Origin: Margaritifera margaritifera
Taxonomy: Eukaryota > Mollusca > Bivalvia > Unionida > Margaritiferidae
DNA length: 64,000 nt
NCBI GenBank assembly: GCA_029931535.1
Contig: JAQPZY010001692.1
Coordinates: 2,209,001 to 2,273,000 of the forward strand
Direction: 5' to 3'
In this document: piece by piece, positions 10,985 through 22,926 of the stretch
Position numbering within the stretch: the stretch's first letter is position 1
Layout of the letters: the number at the start of each line of letters is the position of its first letter
The notes under the pieces: model-generated
What the model was told of the DNA's origin: nothing
Database searches by the model: none
What the model saw: the letters and a program-made list of their open reading frames with translations, nothing else
Made by a program: the position numbers and the translations under genes

Positions 10985-11992
10985 TCAGATTGTAGTAGCC
11001 AATGTTTTAGCACAACCTTCATCAGTGTGTATCCTTAAGTGTTTTGTTAAACTAGACCTCTGGCTAAACACTTTTTCGCACATTTCACATTCAAATGGTT
11101 TCTCACCTGTATGCATTTTCATATGAATTACCAAAGTTGAGGCAAGAGGAAACAATTTATCACAAATTTCACATTTGTAAGGTTTGCCACCAGTATGTGT
11201 CCTTGAATGTTTTGTCATACGAGACCTCTGGCTAAACAGTTTCCCACATATTTCACATTTAAATGGCTTCTGACCTGTGTGTATTCTCATATGCATCGTT
11301 AAACTAGTGTCCATGGAAAACTGTCTACCACATATTTCACATTGGTATGGTGTGTCACCAGTATGTATCCTTGAATGCCTTGTCAAATGAGACCTTTGGC
11401 TAAACAATTTCCCACATATTTCACATTTAAATGGTTTGTGACCAGTGTGTATTCTCATATGCATCGTCAAATTAGAGTTCATGGTAAACAATCTTCCACA
11501 AATTTCACATTTGCATGGTTTGTCACCAGTATGTATTCTCGTATGTTTTGTCAAACTGGAGGTCAAATTAAACAATTTCAAACATATTTCACACTTGTAT
11601 GTTTTGTATCCAGTGTGTATCATCCTCGTATGGTATGTCAAACGGGACCTCAGGCTAAACAATTTGCCACATATTTCACATTTGTATGGTTTTTCACCAG
11701 TATGTATTGTCGTATGGCTTGTTAGATGCGACTTCTGGCTAAACAATTTTTCACATATAAATGGTTTGTCACCTGTATGTAACCTCATATGCACTGTCAA
11801 ACTCGAGTCCAAGTTAAACAATTTACCACATATTTCACATTTGTATGGTTTCTCACCAGTGTGTATTCTCATGTGTCTTTTCAGATTAGAATTACGATGA
11901 AAGGAATTATCACATACTTCACATTGGAGTGTCTCGTTACTAGTATACAATTCCATATTAAAATACATCACACACTTTTCACTGTGTTTCAC
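10985..11992 (-). CDS. C2H2 zinc-finger protein, 11 tandem fingers, intronless
   Basis: Predicted nuclear DNA-binding protein of 335 residues. After a short N-terminus (MKHSEKCVMYF) come eleven C2H2 units joined by TG(E/D)KP-type linkers, most reading CEICGKLFS...H...H. Finger 3 has lost its first Cys region (reads CEKLFSQKSHL) and is probably not zinc-binding; finger 4 has H-x4-H spacing. The contact residues alternate between QRS-type and DSS/NSN-type fingers, suggesting expansion by two-finger duplication. The frame is open from 11,992 to the stop at 10,985. There is no KRAB, SCAN or BTB domain. The target sequence cannot be read off. It is the best intact coding sequence in the window, though a missing 5' exon is possible. 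Confidence 0.8.
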   Translation of the reverse strand: MKHSEKCVMYFNMELYTSNETLQCEVCDNSFHRNSNLKRHMRIHTGEKPYKCEICGKLFNLDSSLTVHMRLHTGDKPFICEKLFSQKSHLTSHTTIHTGEKPYKCEICGKLFSLRSRLTYHTRMIHTGYKTYKCEICLKLFNLTSSLTKHTRIHTGDKPCKCEICGRLFTMNSNLTMHMRIHTGHKPFKCEICGKLFSQRSHLTRHSRIHTGDTPYQCEICGRQFSMDTSLTMHMRIHTGQKPFKCEICGKLFSQRSRMTKHSRTHTGGKPYKCEICDKLFPLASTLVIHMKMHTGEKPFECEMCEKVFSQRSSLTKHLRIHTDEGCAKTLATTI

Positions 11993-12099
11993 TGATATGC
12001 TTCACATTTTCTTTTTTGCTTCGCCACTCTTCGTTTTATGGGACGGACCATTTCATTTTTTTGCGGGGGTGTGTGGTTAATTTTATTTGAAAAACGTTT

Positions 12100-12195
12100 T
12101 TGCCCTCAAATATCTTGAAAAAAAAATTAGTTTTTCCCTGATTTATAGGAAAGAGAACCTATTATATCGAATACAGTAGTTGAAAAAATACACTA
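12100..12195. repeat. Direct repeat flanking C2H2 gene (right copy)
   Basis: Partner of the segment at 10,775-10,895 in the same orientation ('CCCTCAAATATCTTGAAAAA', 'CTGATTTATAGGAA', 'AGTTGAAAAAATA'). The pair brackets the C2H2 gene, as expected if the gene arose in a tandem array or moved with the repeat. Confidence 0.5.
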
Positions 12196-12499
12196 GCTCA
12201 AAGTAAAAGAGAATAAATATCCCGCTCGAACAATATCTCAAGATCATGCCCCCCCCCACATGAAAATGGTCTGTTCCTTGCTAATGTTTTGACTGTGACG
12301 CGTGCTTCTTATATAGACTATTACTTTTATTCCATGGTTGATCCCAAATTTCCTGTAGCGTTCTTGTAGCTCCTGGGTATATTTTTTCGACCTGGTATGT
12401 TAGTAGTAATGAAAAGTTAATCATGTTCATTCATAGATGAATAAAGAGTTGACTTATACTGTATGGTATTGTATTAAAAACATGCAACCAAATATTTTG

Positions 12500-12670
12500 G
12501 GCAATCAGGCAAGCAATAGAGGAGAAGAAGCTATTGAGCTTACATATTGTTCAGGCAATCAGGTAAGTAATAGAGGAGAAGCTATTGAGCTTACATATCG
12601 TTCACGCAATCAGACAAGCAAAAGAAGAAGTGAAGCTATTGAGCTCACATATTTTTCAGGTTATCAGACA
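12500..12670 (+). repeat. Coding-like tandem repeat, about 51-57 bp x3-4
   Basis: Units reading GNQASNRGEEAIELTY, GNQVSNRGEAIELTY, RNQTSKRRSEAIELTY and a partial GYQTRRGEMK lie inside an open frame from 12,437 to 12,925 (162 residues). Unit lengths differ by multiples of three, keeping the frame open. The downstream part of the frame has no recognisable domain. It may be a small repeat-containing gene or chance. Confidence 0.45.
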
Positions 12671-13054
12671 AGAAGAGGGGAAATGAAAAGATTTGAGATG
12701 GACAGAAACAAACAGACAGATGAGCGTAATCACAATATCCGAACCCTTGCTAAAGTATGGGGATACAAATATTTACAAACCCCTCCCTTAATACATGTAG
12801 AGATAAAGATATGTTTGAAGAGTTTAATGTTTTATGCTTTAATTCGTTGTGATATATTTGGATTTTTTAGCTTTCAGATATCACAGACATATGAAAATAG
12901 CATAAGGCTTACAATTATTGATTGAACTTACACCTCGTGAACATACACTGAAATCTCCAAATCATTTAACCTGTATCACAGGAGTTTTTTTCAGAGGCCT
13001 AATAACTGTTAGTCACTGATAACACCAACCTAATTATTTTCTCAGGACCCTAAC

Positions 13055-14616
13055 ATGTCTGAAATTGTACCTGACTGTTACATGTTTAATTTGGATGACA
13101 GTTTAAAAACTAAATTAGTTATTGTGAAGTATAACAGGAAACAATTAATGCTATTTTTTAAAAAGCCTATGCAGATCGAAGGTTTAAAAAGTGTCATAAT
13201 ATTTTATACCTTTATCATTTTGTCAACTCGATATGGAAAGAGTTTGATATTTTCACTTATGCCTTTTTATTATACATTACTTACTGGAAAATTCTGCATT
13301 TTATTTATTTTGCAGGCACTAAATGTTATCATTTACCAAGCTGTTTCAAAACTTAGTAAATCTTGCATTCAGTTTCGATCACAAACATCAGCTTCACAAT
13401 TAGATGACCATACTTTCATCATTGGACACCCAGAACACTTGTTTGGTGAGAAAATACTAGAATTTGCTTCCACTTTATGCGAGACAAAGATCTGTATTGT
13501 TGTGAATGACGCACATTGTGTTCTTTAATGGGGAGAAGAATCTCGTCCTTCATTACAAAAAATAGTTCAGAGCTGTCTAAAATAACAGTGCCATCATGGC
13601 ACTCACAGTAACAGCAAGCAAAGGTGACCAAAAGGACATAATAAAAGCACATGGCATACAAGAAACGATAATTGTAAACACATGTATTCTGTTGCCAGAT
13701 AATATAAAACTTTCAGGACGGACACTGCCGTGTTTTGGGTGGCACAAATACAGTGGAAACTACTTATGACTTCATTTTAATCCAATTATTCAAGAACTTT
13801 AAAAAGAAGTATATAGTTTACCACTTACTTTTATCTACACCAAACTAATATGGTTTCCTTGTGGTATGAAGTTGGCAATGAGAATACTTGGTCCAAAGTT
13901 TTATTGTGAAGGATACAGCAGAGTGGTGAAATTTCATTCCCCACAGCCAGAAGCTGGTAATCAGGAAGTGCTGACAGAATTACAAAAATAAGATTCTAAA
14001 ATGAAGATAGTTTTTGCAACTGTGACTCTTGGAATGGGTGCGGACATTAGGAACGTGAGAAGAATTGTATATGCAGGACCACCATCTAATTTAGAAAGTG
14101 AACATACTGTAATTATTGCAATTTTCATGCATTTAAATTATAAGTACTCCATAATCTGATAAGGGATTCTTGAAAATTAAGATTTTTCTTCTTTACATTC
14201 TTGGAGCAATTATAATCTTTCCTTCTTAATATTGAAAACTTTAGGGTTCAGAAACAACAATATAAATTGTTAACTTGTTAGAACACCTAAAGAAAACAAG
14301 ACAAATTTTACCACAAAAAAGTTACAATAAATACTGTAAACATTATTGTGCTCTAGAAAGTCATTTATTAATTCATTCTTTCAAAAATAAAAAAAGATTA
14401 AGGAAAAAAAATATTACTTGTATCAATATTATGTATGACTAGAGTTCAATTTATTTTGGTGGCTTTAATATTAAATTGATTTGGGTCAAATATGTATTCC
14501 AAAAAACATTCGGACTGATATTTCAATATCACTCACGTTATACAGGTAAAAATAGTCCATCTTTAAACTGTCAAAAGATGTTTTTGTTTGGAAAAACCTG
14601 AACAAATGAGCATGTA

Positions 14617-14669
<53 letters not shown>

Positions 14670-15190
14670 CATTCACAATATAAAATAACAGAACTCATGA
14701 ACTTGAAGAAGCAAGCATTGAATTTCAGATCATTCTTTACTGCTTGACTGACTGATAAATCTGTGATTTACAGCATATATACAGGAAGTTGGTCGAACTG
14801 GGCGAGATGAAAAAAAAAAGAAGCTGAAGCTGTTCTACATTACAACGGATATAAGAAAGCTAAAAAGATCGTTTACGAATCCATGATGAAATATGTTGAG
14901 TGTAAATAGTATTTGTCGCAGACAACAATTGTCATCTTACTTTTCCACAGAGGTCACATTCATCAGTACTACAAATGACTGTTGTGAGATTTGTGATGCT
15001 GATGAAGTGTACCCAATGAAGATTTTCAGTCATACTGAACAGTTTATGATACGTACAGCACTGAAAAATTATGCTGCTTCTGACAAGTCTGAAAAGTATC
15101 CATGTATTTGTCAGAGAACATTCATGTTAACATTGATTGTTTGTCAGACGAAGATTTGCAAGTTTACTCTGGTCTTCCCAAATGTATAGC
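13055..15190 (+). pseudogene. RecQ-family DNA helicase-like, broken, with one intron visible
   Basis: Superfamily 2 RecQ-like helicase (3'-5' DNA unwinding). Seen in order: motif I TRYGKSLIFSLMPF (about 13,225; normally TGYGKS), a motif Ib-like FIIGHPEHLFGEK, motif II as NDAHCVL followed by an in-frame TAA (normally DEAHC), then a frameshift. The second RecA-like lobe follows at 13,990-14,100 with FATVTLGMGADIRNVRRIVYAGPPSN. Motif VI (YIQEVGRTGRDE) is at 14,776-14,810 after an apparent GT-AG intron (about 14,099-14,773) that contains a (GT)n. A Cys motif CCEIC lies near 14,985, like the RecQ zinc region. The motif II change plus the stop mark a pseudogene unless the assembly is wrong. Confidence 0.7.
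14619..14668. repeat. (GT)n microsatellite
   Basis: About 25 GT units inside the apparent intron of the RecQ-like pseudogene. Confidence 0.95.
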
Positions 15191-15879
15191 TTAAAGTATT
15201 ACGACAATCATAAAGACAGTTACTGATACACATTTAAAGTAGTGTGTAATAAATAATGCCTGACCAAAGTCCAAGTCAAAATATTTAGATTATTGATGCT
15301 TTTGCTTCTTGTCATATGCAGTAAGACATAGTATTACCTCTTCTCACAATTATATAACGTATGTTTACATAGTAGTCAAAGTTACTTGATATTTTCTGCT
15401 AATTGACAAGTAATGATTTTCAAGCATTATGTATTATGTATTATTTGTCATATATTGTCACTGCTATGCATTTTTGTAATCGCCTGTATTTACAAAAAGA
15501 CGCAAAATAAAACCTTTTCTTCATTTTTTATTATTAGATAATGGAAGCATTTTTCTTGAAATGTTCAAAACAGTTTACAAATTTGAATGCGTGCACACTT
15601 TTTTCCACTGCCAACAAATTTTTCAAAGCCTTTTTTGGCTTAGTATATATAATTGTTTCGTCCTTCTAACAAAGTGAACATAATGCAAATAGACACCTGA
15701 CTATCAGTTGTATACCACTCTTTGTATAGAGTGACCATTTACAGTACAGTCACTTTTGTTACTCATTTAGGACCAGGGACCCCATGTCATAATTTATCAG
15801 CTATATTATGCATGATGTTCTCACTTACAGGCAGACCTCACTTACAAGGTGGTCTCCATACAATAGTTACCCTATGAAG

Positions 15880-16651
15880 AATTACATGTTTATTTTCATA
15901 ATCCAACTTCAGACCATGTAGACTTGGATCTGCGATTACTTTGTGACCAGAGTATATACGTCTTGTCAGTGAAGAATTTAGATTTCTGCTATTGAACTCA
16001 AATTATACACAAGGAATTACATTATTCTGTTGAAGATGTTTGCCCTAATGACAATGGTAAAGATGGTAAAAATTGGCTCTGATCCTAGAAGCAGTAACAG
16101 TGCCATAGTTATTTGAAATCATATCCATGCCTCCAACTGATTTGGATCTCTTCACAAGAGTTTCAGATTTGTCTCTATGACTAAGTCCTTTCAACATAGA
16201 TTTGACTTTTTTTTCACTATCTTTGCTCCATCTGTAGGTCTGCTGGTATATGACTATCAGTTTTGCCCCTGTTGTTTACTAAAATGAAATAGAAATTTGC
16301 ACTTGCTGTTCTTGCACTATAAGTTGAGTGTTTGGTGACACAAGAACCAAAACATTTTCAGCGCATACTCTGAACGGGAATTTTGACCTTTCAACATGAC
16401 CATCAGGTATCTCATTAATGTGAGGAATCTATACCGATTAGGTAGCTTGAAAGCATCCAACAACTCTATGAAAAATAAGCCCAAATGAACAAGACAGGCA
16501 TACATCTGGACATGATCTGTGACAGTTTTTGTTTTGACACACAGTTTGTTTCACAATCCTCTTGATATTTAGTGTTACTGATTGACCACTGGGAAGCTGA
16601 ACCTGAATGAAATTTAAAACCATCTTTCAGTAAACATAGAATTCTGACCAA
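15880..16651 (-). pseudogene. Unrecognised minus-strand coding remnant
   Basis: Consecutive minus-strand frames, split by stops and shifts, read like one decayed protein: VQLPSGQSVTLNIKRIV, then a Cys-rich piece (CQNKNCHRSCPDVCLSC), a segment with VLVLVSPNTQLIV, and a basic tail (GLSHRDKSETLVKRSKS). I do not recognise the family. The upstream 15,200-15,880 shows nothing. Confidence 0.25.
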
Positions 16652-16974
16652 AAAGACTGTGAAACAGCGTTGCCAGGTTTATTAATAAAAAACCCCCACT
16701 AATTTTACTTGTAAAAATTCAACATCAATACCGTTCTTATGCTGAGTGGTCGGAGTATAATTTATTCATGATCTGGATACATTTATCACTGTGAGGTTAA
16801 ACCTAAAATGTAGAATATATTTTATTGTAAAATAAATGATATTCTGATTTCTGTTTGTAAACACTTAACAGTCTTGTACCCTAAACATTAATAAGGTAGG
16901 GTGCAGGCTGACAATGCGAGCATTGCGTGTGTGCTTGAATACCTGTTAAGAGGGTAACGTTATAGGCGTTAGCC

Positions 16975-17200
16975 AGTGGCGTACTAAGGGTAAATGGCGC
17001 CCAGGGTGACGATGATGGCCCAAATTTTGTAAATACTATTTTTAATTTATTTACCATACAACAATCAGCCTGTCATTACTACTTATTTGCATTACATATC
17101 TGAGTTTTGATTTTTAAAAATAATTTTTTCATATTACCCTACCACCTGTAGCACACTACCGGGTGGGGGGTGGGGGGGGGGGCGGACGGGGCGGTTGCTA
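16975..17200. repeat. Possible interspersed repeat ending in G-rich tract
   Basis: It starts 'AGTGGCGTACTAAGGG...GGCGCCCAGGG', a phrase common in animal repeats, and ends in a run of about 40 mostly G bases (17,160-17,196). No frame was found. Family not assigned. Confidence 0.3.
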
Positions 17201-17384
17201 GATGATCTTATTAAGTTTCCAAGCCATTATGGCAATTTGTTTTCCCAATTTTGACTCATGTACTTAAGCAGATGCAAAGATATAGGCAATTAGGCATCAC
17301 TCATTCCACCATTGTGGCACCAACAGAAAAGGTTATGGCTTACATTCAAGCGTTTCTGTAACTTAATAAGACCAAATTCTTTGA

Positions 17385-17580
17385 AGGATAGTCATCTTAT
17401 TTGGCTAACAACATCAATAAGTAGGGCTATTTCAAATTTACTCTTTTCCCCACTTATATCCCAATCCTGTGTCAAGATCAATGATATTTAATTTTTTTTT
17501 AAATAACAAAACAACACCAATGTTTTTTGTGACATACATACCGCTGTGATATATCTGGATCATTTCTATTGCAGATTGTG
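17385..17580 (-). repeat. Inverted repeat arm, left of LINE 2
   Basis: Read on the minus strand this segment (CACAATCTGCAA..., CCAGATATATCACAG, GGATTGGGAT, AATAGCCCTACTT) matches the plus strand at 19,775-19,985. The two arms face each other across the LINE at 17,770-19,762. Over both arms the same protein-like frame appears, which only reflects the repeat. Confidence 0.8.
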
Positions 17581-17769
17581 CATTTTGTGATCTGATAGTT
17601 GCGAGCCAGTCTAACAATTTATAAATTTTTTTGACGTCTCCTATTTGGTTATGATATGCATTGACAATGAGCTGCCATTTTGCAAATAAAAATACCACTA
17701 ATAGTGTTCCCACTCAGAGATCCGTAAGATCTATATTTCTTATCAGTTTGACATGAAGTATGGAAATTC

Positions 17770-19762
17770 GACTATTTTGTTTTTGTTCGTCCTTCGAGTT
17801 CGAACATGACCATGACATCACTAATTAGTTTGATTTCTGCGAGTACGTGAGTGGCTGATCGGGCCAATTTGTGCTCTGAACTGTCTGTGGCACTCTTTAT
17901 AGGAGATGCCGCTTGGGTTTGCTTGATCAACAGAAGACGTGCTGTAGGTATAAGATTTACGCTGCTCGCGCTTCTGCACTGCCTCTGCAATTCTCCTCAG
18001 TTCAAAGTCTGTAGCTCCATTGTGTGGATGAGACCGCGCCAGGTAGAGCGATCTTGTGATAGATCTTCCCAAGACTCAGGGTCAATGTTGAAGTGTTTCA
18101 AGGATGACTTGAGGGAATCTTTCAAGCGTTTCTTCCGACCACCCCGAGATCACTTTCCCTCCTTCAGCTCGCCATAGAAGATATTTTTTTTGGTAGTCGC
18201 TCTTCTGACATTCTGGTGACGTGGCCTGCCCATCTTATCTGTGATTTAATCAGCACAGTGTGGATGCTTGAAATGCCTGCCCATGTGGGAACCTCAGTGT
18301 CTGGGACCCTGTCCTGCTATCTTATCATCATCAGTTTCCTCGGGCAGCCCATTTGAAAATGGTTCAACTTCTTGGCATGGCGTCTGTAAACTGTCCAGGT
18401 TGCGCATGCTCAGAGCAGAGTCGCCAACACAATGGCTTTTGAAAACCTTCAGCTTTGTTTGCAGATTGGTGCCTCTTTGCTCCCACAAATTTGCACTTGC
18501 TTTAGCAATTCTGACGTTGATTTCATCATCCATGTGGACTGGGCGTAGCAGTGTGCTGCCGAGATAGGTGAACATGTCCGCTGCAAGGAGGATTTGACCA
18601 TTTACTGTGATGGTAGACTCTACGTAAGGCTTACTTCGTGCAAGTTGGTGCATTACCTGTCTTCTTGATACTGATGGTGAGACCGAAATTGTCAAAAGAT
18701 GAAGAGAAATGGTCCATACTGAGTTACATGTCGGACTCAGATCTTGCATTCAGGGAACAGTCGTCAGCAAACAGGAGATCACGAACAGTCACTTCCTGTA
18801 ACTTCGTCTTCGCCTGTAGTCTCCTCAGATTGAAGAGCTTGCTGTCAGTCCGGCATATTATGTCGATCCCAGTGTCATATTCACAGAAGGCATCAGTAAG
18901 CACGGCAGAGAACATTATACTGAAGAGGGTTGGGGCCAACACACAGCCTTGCCTGACTCCATTGGCGATTGGTAATGGTTCAGATGATTCACCGTCGTCC
19001 ACGACACGAGGGAGCATGCTATCATGGAAATACCGAACCAGTTCGACGAATTTCTCTGGGGAATCTTCCAAATTCCCCCACGACTGATTGTGTCAAAGGT
19101 GTTTGTCAGGTCGGCGAATGTCGTGTACAGGTTGGAGTTCTATTCCTGGCATTTCTCCTGGAGTTGACGAGCTGCAAACACCATGTCTGTGGCCCCTCGT
19201 TATGAAACCACACTGACTCTTAGGCAGTAACTCTTGATCGATGAGATGCACAAGGCGATTCTGCAGAATTCTGGCTAAGAGTTTGACTGCTCTTGACGGC
19301 AAGGAGATACCTCAATGGTTGTCGCAGGATTGTCTGGTCTTTTTCGCTTGTACAAGTGGACGCTGGATGCATCCTTGTACTCCTGGGGTTAGTTCCTTAA
19401 GTCCACATTGACTGCAAAATTTCGGTCAGTTTGAGCATCATGTGCGAGCCTCCGGCTTTGTAGACTTCTGCTGGTATAACATCTGCTCCAGGTGCTTTGC
19501 CATTTGATAACAGGTCAATTGCCTTCTCAGTTTCAGTTAGCGTTGGATGATCAGCAAATGATATATTGATTTCCACTTGAGGCAGTCGATCAATTGCCTC
19601 CTCACTGATAGATGACTGTTGCTTGATGCTGTTGTTGAAGTGTTCTGTTCATGTTTGAAGTATATTTTCTTTGTCAGTGAGCGGTGTGGTGCTGTCAGCA
19701 CTCAGTACTGGAGATGTTTCTGATCACTGTGACCTGTAGATTGTCTTCAAAGCATCATAGAA
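17770..19762 (-). pseudogene. RTE-like LINE 2: RT to C-terminus, 5' truncated
   Basis: Minus-strand non-LTR retroposon related to the one at 4,915-7,530. It begins within the linker before RT (about 19,762), then RT motifs GKAPGADVIPAEVY, ILARILQNRLVHLIDQ, GVRQGCVLAPTLFS and LLFADDCSLN (FADD intact), the connector, and a C-terminal zinc-like region near 17,860 (CHRQFRAQIGPISHSRT). It therefore reaches the 3' end that copy 1 lacks. Stops and frameshifts make it inactive. Its endonuclease part is absent, the typical 5' truncation of LINE insertions. Confidence 0.85.
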
Positions 19763-19774
19763 TGTCTAGGCTTC

Positions 19775-19985
19775 CAAACTCACAATCTGCAAAATCGGCA
19801 AAAGAAATGGTCCAGATATATCACAGTGTTATGCATGTCACAAATAACATTTGTGATTTTTTTCAAATATCATGGATCTTGGATTGGGATGTAAGTGGGG
19901 TGGAATAAATTTGAATAGCCCTACTTTTTGATGTTGTTAGCCAAATATGATGACTATTCTTCAAAGGTTTTGGTCAACTTCATTA
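19775..19985 (+). repeat. Inverted repeat arm, right of LINE 2
   Basis: Partner of 17,385-17,580 in inverted orientation, starting about ten bases outside the 5' end of the LINE. See that entry for matched landmarks. Confidence 0.8.
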
Positions 19986-20359
19986 TTTGAAATGAAGAAT
20001 AAATTACAGTAATAATTATAGCGACAAAAGACAGAATATATTTTAATGATCAATTTGCACCTTTACACATTTATCCATGCAGGGTAAATGATGAAATCCA
20101 TAAAACATTTGTGACTGAAAAGGATGTTATTTTACATTTGTTTAAACCCCTTTTCATGTGTTTGCTCATCCTTCAAGATCACTGTCAATATCCGTTGCAC
20201 TCTTGTCAACTCATGAAAAAAGAATATACTAAGCAGAGTATTTTCTTCATCATCTCCAGAACATGTTTATCTCTTATTCTAGAAAATGGCAAGGGAACAG
20301 AAGTATGTAGTTCAATTAACAACCTTTGATTGTCACACATTTCTTTTAGTGTGTATTAG

Positions 20360-20477
<118 letters not shown>

Positions 20478-21059
20478 ATTACAATTCAAAGACTTATGCA
20501 TGTGGCAGAGTGGAGGGCACGCAGAGAGTCCAAGAGAAACCTAACTTGGGAACTTGAGCAATGTGAATGCTGAGAAGTCTCTGGTATATTCCATCTCAGT
20601 TAAAATGACCAAGTTAATTGAGACTAGGACTGCGCAACTGCGCTACATGAGACTGGTGGCTTATGTTAGAATTTAAACTGCAATTTGTTTAAATTTTTTT
20701 TTTAACCCCATCTACAGAGAGTTATTCCTATTAGTTGACCGGTTATAAATCAACAGGAATTTTATTTAACAAATATGGTGGGCAACTATTGTCTCAGCGA
20801 TAGTTATTTGTTTGGGTAAAGGGTCGTAACGTCGCCAAAAACGGGAATTTTGAAGGCCGGACGGAAAGATACCGACAGTTGAAGATACCTTGGCTTATGT
20901 TTATATTGTACACAATGACCCTTTGTTGTGAGATCAGCAAGGATAGAGAGAGAGAAAAGAGAAAGGGCGTAAAGTATTTAAATAACAGTATTACCGACAA
21001 TGAAAGAAAGAATACTTAAATGATGCACGAAAATTAGATGTAATACTTATTTACCTCAA

Positions 21060-22010
21060 TCCTTAATTCAACTATTTGTTTGACAAAATTGCAGTTACAT
21101 TATTGTCTGAAATTCTCTGTGATATATGATTTATCCACAGTCGTGATCCATCTAAATGAATAATCTACATAAAACGGTGCCTCTCTGATTTGGTGGTGGT
21201 CGTGGACTACGCCTTCGTCATCCTTTTTGCAACAGCTGTTGTGGTTCTTCTTTATATTTGCCTTCTTTGTTTTCTTGTGAGATGATTTTTTGTTTTTTGT
21301 TGTAGCAGCGACTCTCGTCTTCTTTTTTGTCTTTGTTTTGCCTTTGCTGCCGCAGTAGGATCTCATGGTAGAAACGAACAAATAATGACTCCTCTATGAA
21401 ATCCACTTCCACCTGATTTCAAGAGAATTTATTTTTTCTTCCAGGTATCGATTTCCGAATCTGCGAGTTGTGTCAATGCCACCCTATGCTTTTCTAAACA
21501 TCGTGGCGTTTTCTGAGGAATGTAATTCCTTCCTGTACTGACAAGCTGTCACAGTTTACCAACACAACACTTCTTTGAGGCTAGAGTCCAGCAAATAGGA
21601 ACGCACTAGTTCATCGTTTGTGCGACAGATATCATGCAGAATGTGAACCAATGTGGCTGGATGAGATTTGAGGGACGTCATTATGAACGACTATGACAGC
21701 AAGCAGTTAAACAGACAAAAAGATGAGGACGATATGTAAATAACGACCACGACTGAGACTCCAATTGTGAAACAAATCAGTACGAAATCTCAAATATTTA
21801 GGTATATTGGGTTTCAAATTAATCAGTAAATACCTGTGTGGTAAAAACGTGGTATCGTCATAGGCATAATTTAGCCATTGCAATTTCAATGGTTTAGCCA
21901 ACACGTGTATTTAAGATTTGTCTTATGGATTTTTGCACAACACCAAATAATGTGCAAGAAGACTGATACGCACTGCTTTGTTGGAATAAATATTGTGCGA
22001 TGTAAATTAT
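21060..22010 (-). mobile_element. Polinton relic 2 (ATPase C-terminus and small charged ORF)
   Basis: The minus-strand ATPase C-terminus at 21,904-21,707 (PHRYLLINLKPNIPKYLRFR, FHNW) is followed by a small Lys/Glu/Gln-rich ORF at 21,412-21,218. Nucleotide similarity to relic 1 is obvious (the GAACGCACTAGT and ATCATGCAGAATG regions) and continues upstream to about 22,010, where it stops abruptly. Gene order agrees with relic 1. With the PolB piece at 25,270-27,100, also minus strand, it could be one Polinton split by a 3.3-kb replacement. Confidence 0.7.
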
Positions 22011-22278
22011 ACAGACGCGCGGATTGCTCGAATTGATTCACAGTTTGCCTCACAACCAGCTGTGGTTCATCTGGGCAAAGTTGCCTCAGCGAGCCGTGGC
22101 TCATCTGGAGGAAGTGCTAGGATGCAAGTATACCTGCCTTTCTTGTACCGTTTGGTATCTTAATTCCACGGTCAAGTGCAAATTGCTTGAGTTGATTCAC
22201 AGTCGGCATGCCCGTATATAATGGAAAAAACATTGTCTAATTGCTTATTTATCAATTAACTTTTTTGTAATATCAGGA

Positions 22279-22566
22279 TCAGAGACAGCAGTCGTTTTGA
22301 TCCTTGACAAAATCGTCGGCTTTTTCCTTCCCGGACGTGTTGGCAAGTCTAATCCGTCGCTCGCGATAATACTCGGCTAAAGATCCACATGGTCGGCAAA
22401 GATGATTACGTGACTTGACTCCGATACCACATTTAAGACATAGTCGCGCACCAGAGCCAAAACGTAACGCGAGCAATTGTGATTTACAATATTCATAATG
22501 ACATGATCTGTTGCAAAGTTCACTTTTTCAAAGGCATACGCATTTACATCGATTGTGTCCCAATGC
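22279..22566 (-). pseudogene. Small Cys-rich (zinc-ribbon-like) ORF with one stop
   Basis: From an ATG at 22,566 one frame runs 96 codons to 22,279 with a single TGA at codon 14. It has many Cys: CKCVC, then CNRSC, LCLKCG and LCRPCG, followed by a basic helix-like stretch (EYYRERRIRL). Paired CxxC motifs suggest zinc binding. I do not recognise the family. Base composition is richer in G+C than the surroundings. Confidence 0.35.
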
Positions 22567-22729
22567 CATTGAAGTTTCTATATACACACGATTTATATTC
22601 TTTAGTAGAAATATTCATCTATGCTCTCAATGGTGTTTTGGTAGCGGAGGGTGAGTAAAGCATTTTACTCTGAGCCCATGTACGTTCGAAAATTTTATTT
22701 ACAATTATCCCTTATCAAACGAGGATCCT

Positions 22730-22823
22730 TTAAATATTATTTCCAAAGGTTTTTGCAGGTAAGATAGTCATAGAAAAGTCGTGGTTTACCAGACACTCGA
22801 GAATATCTTCCGTTTGTCTCGGC
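22730..22823 (-). CDS. Very small ORF (30 residues), unknown
   Basis: Starts MPRQTEDILECLVNHDFSM and ends before a TAA near 22,731. It sits between two other minus-strand ORFs of similar composition. No recognised domain; its reality depends on the cluster being real. Confidence 0.2.
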
Positions 22824-22926
22824 ATTTTCCCTCTCTCTGTACCAAAGGCATCACCCTAATTGATTTATCCATTACGGTGATCGCCAAAGGTCTTCACTGC
22901 AAATTTTCACTCTCTTCGTTGGACAT

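Noticed and set aside
11375..11995. Plus-strand frames of 116-151 codons over the C2H2 gene
   Set aside because: Antisense shadows of the tandem fingers; their repeated VCILICIVKLE phrases mirror the finger linker.
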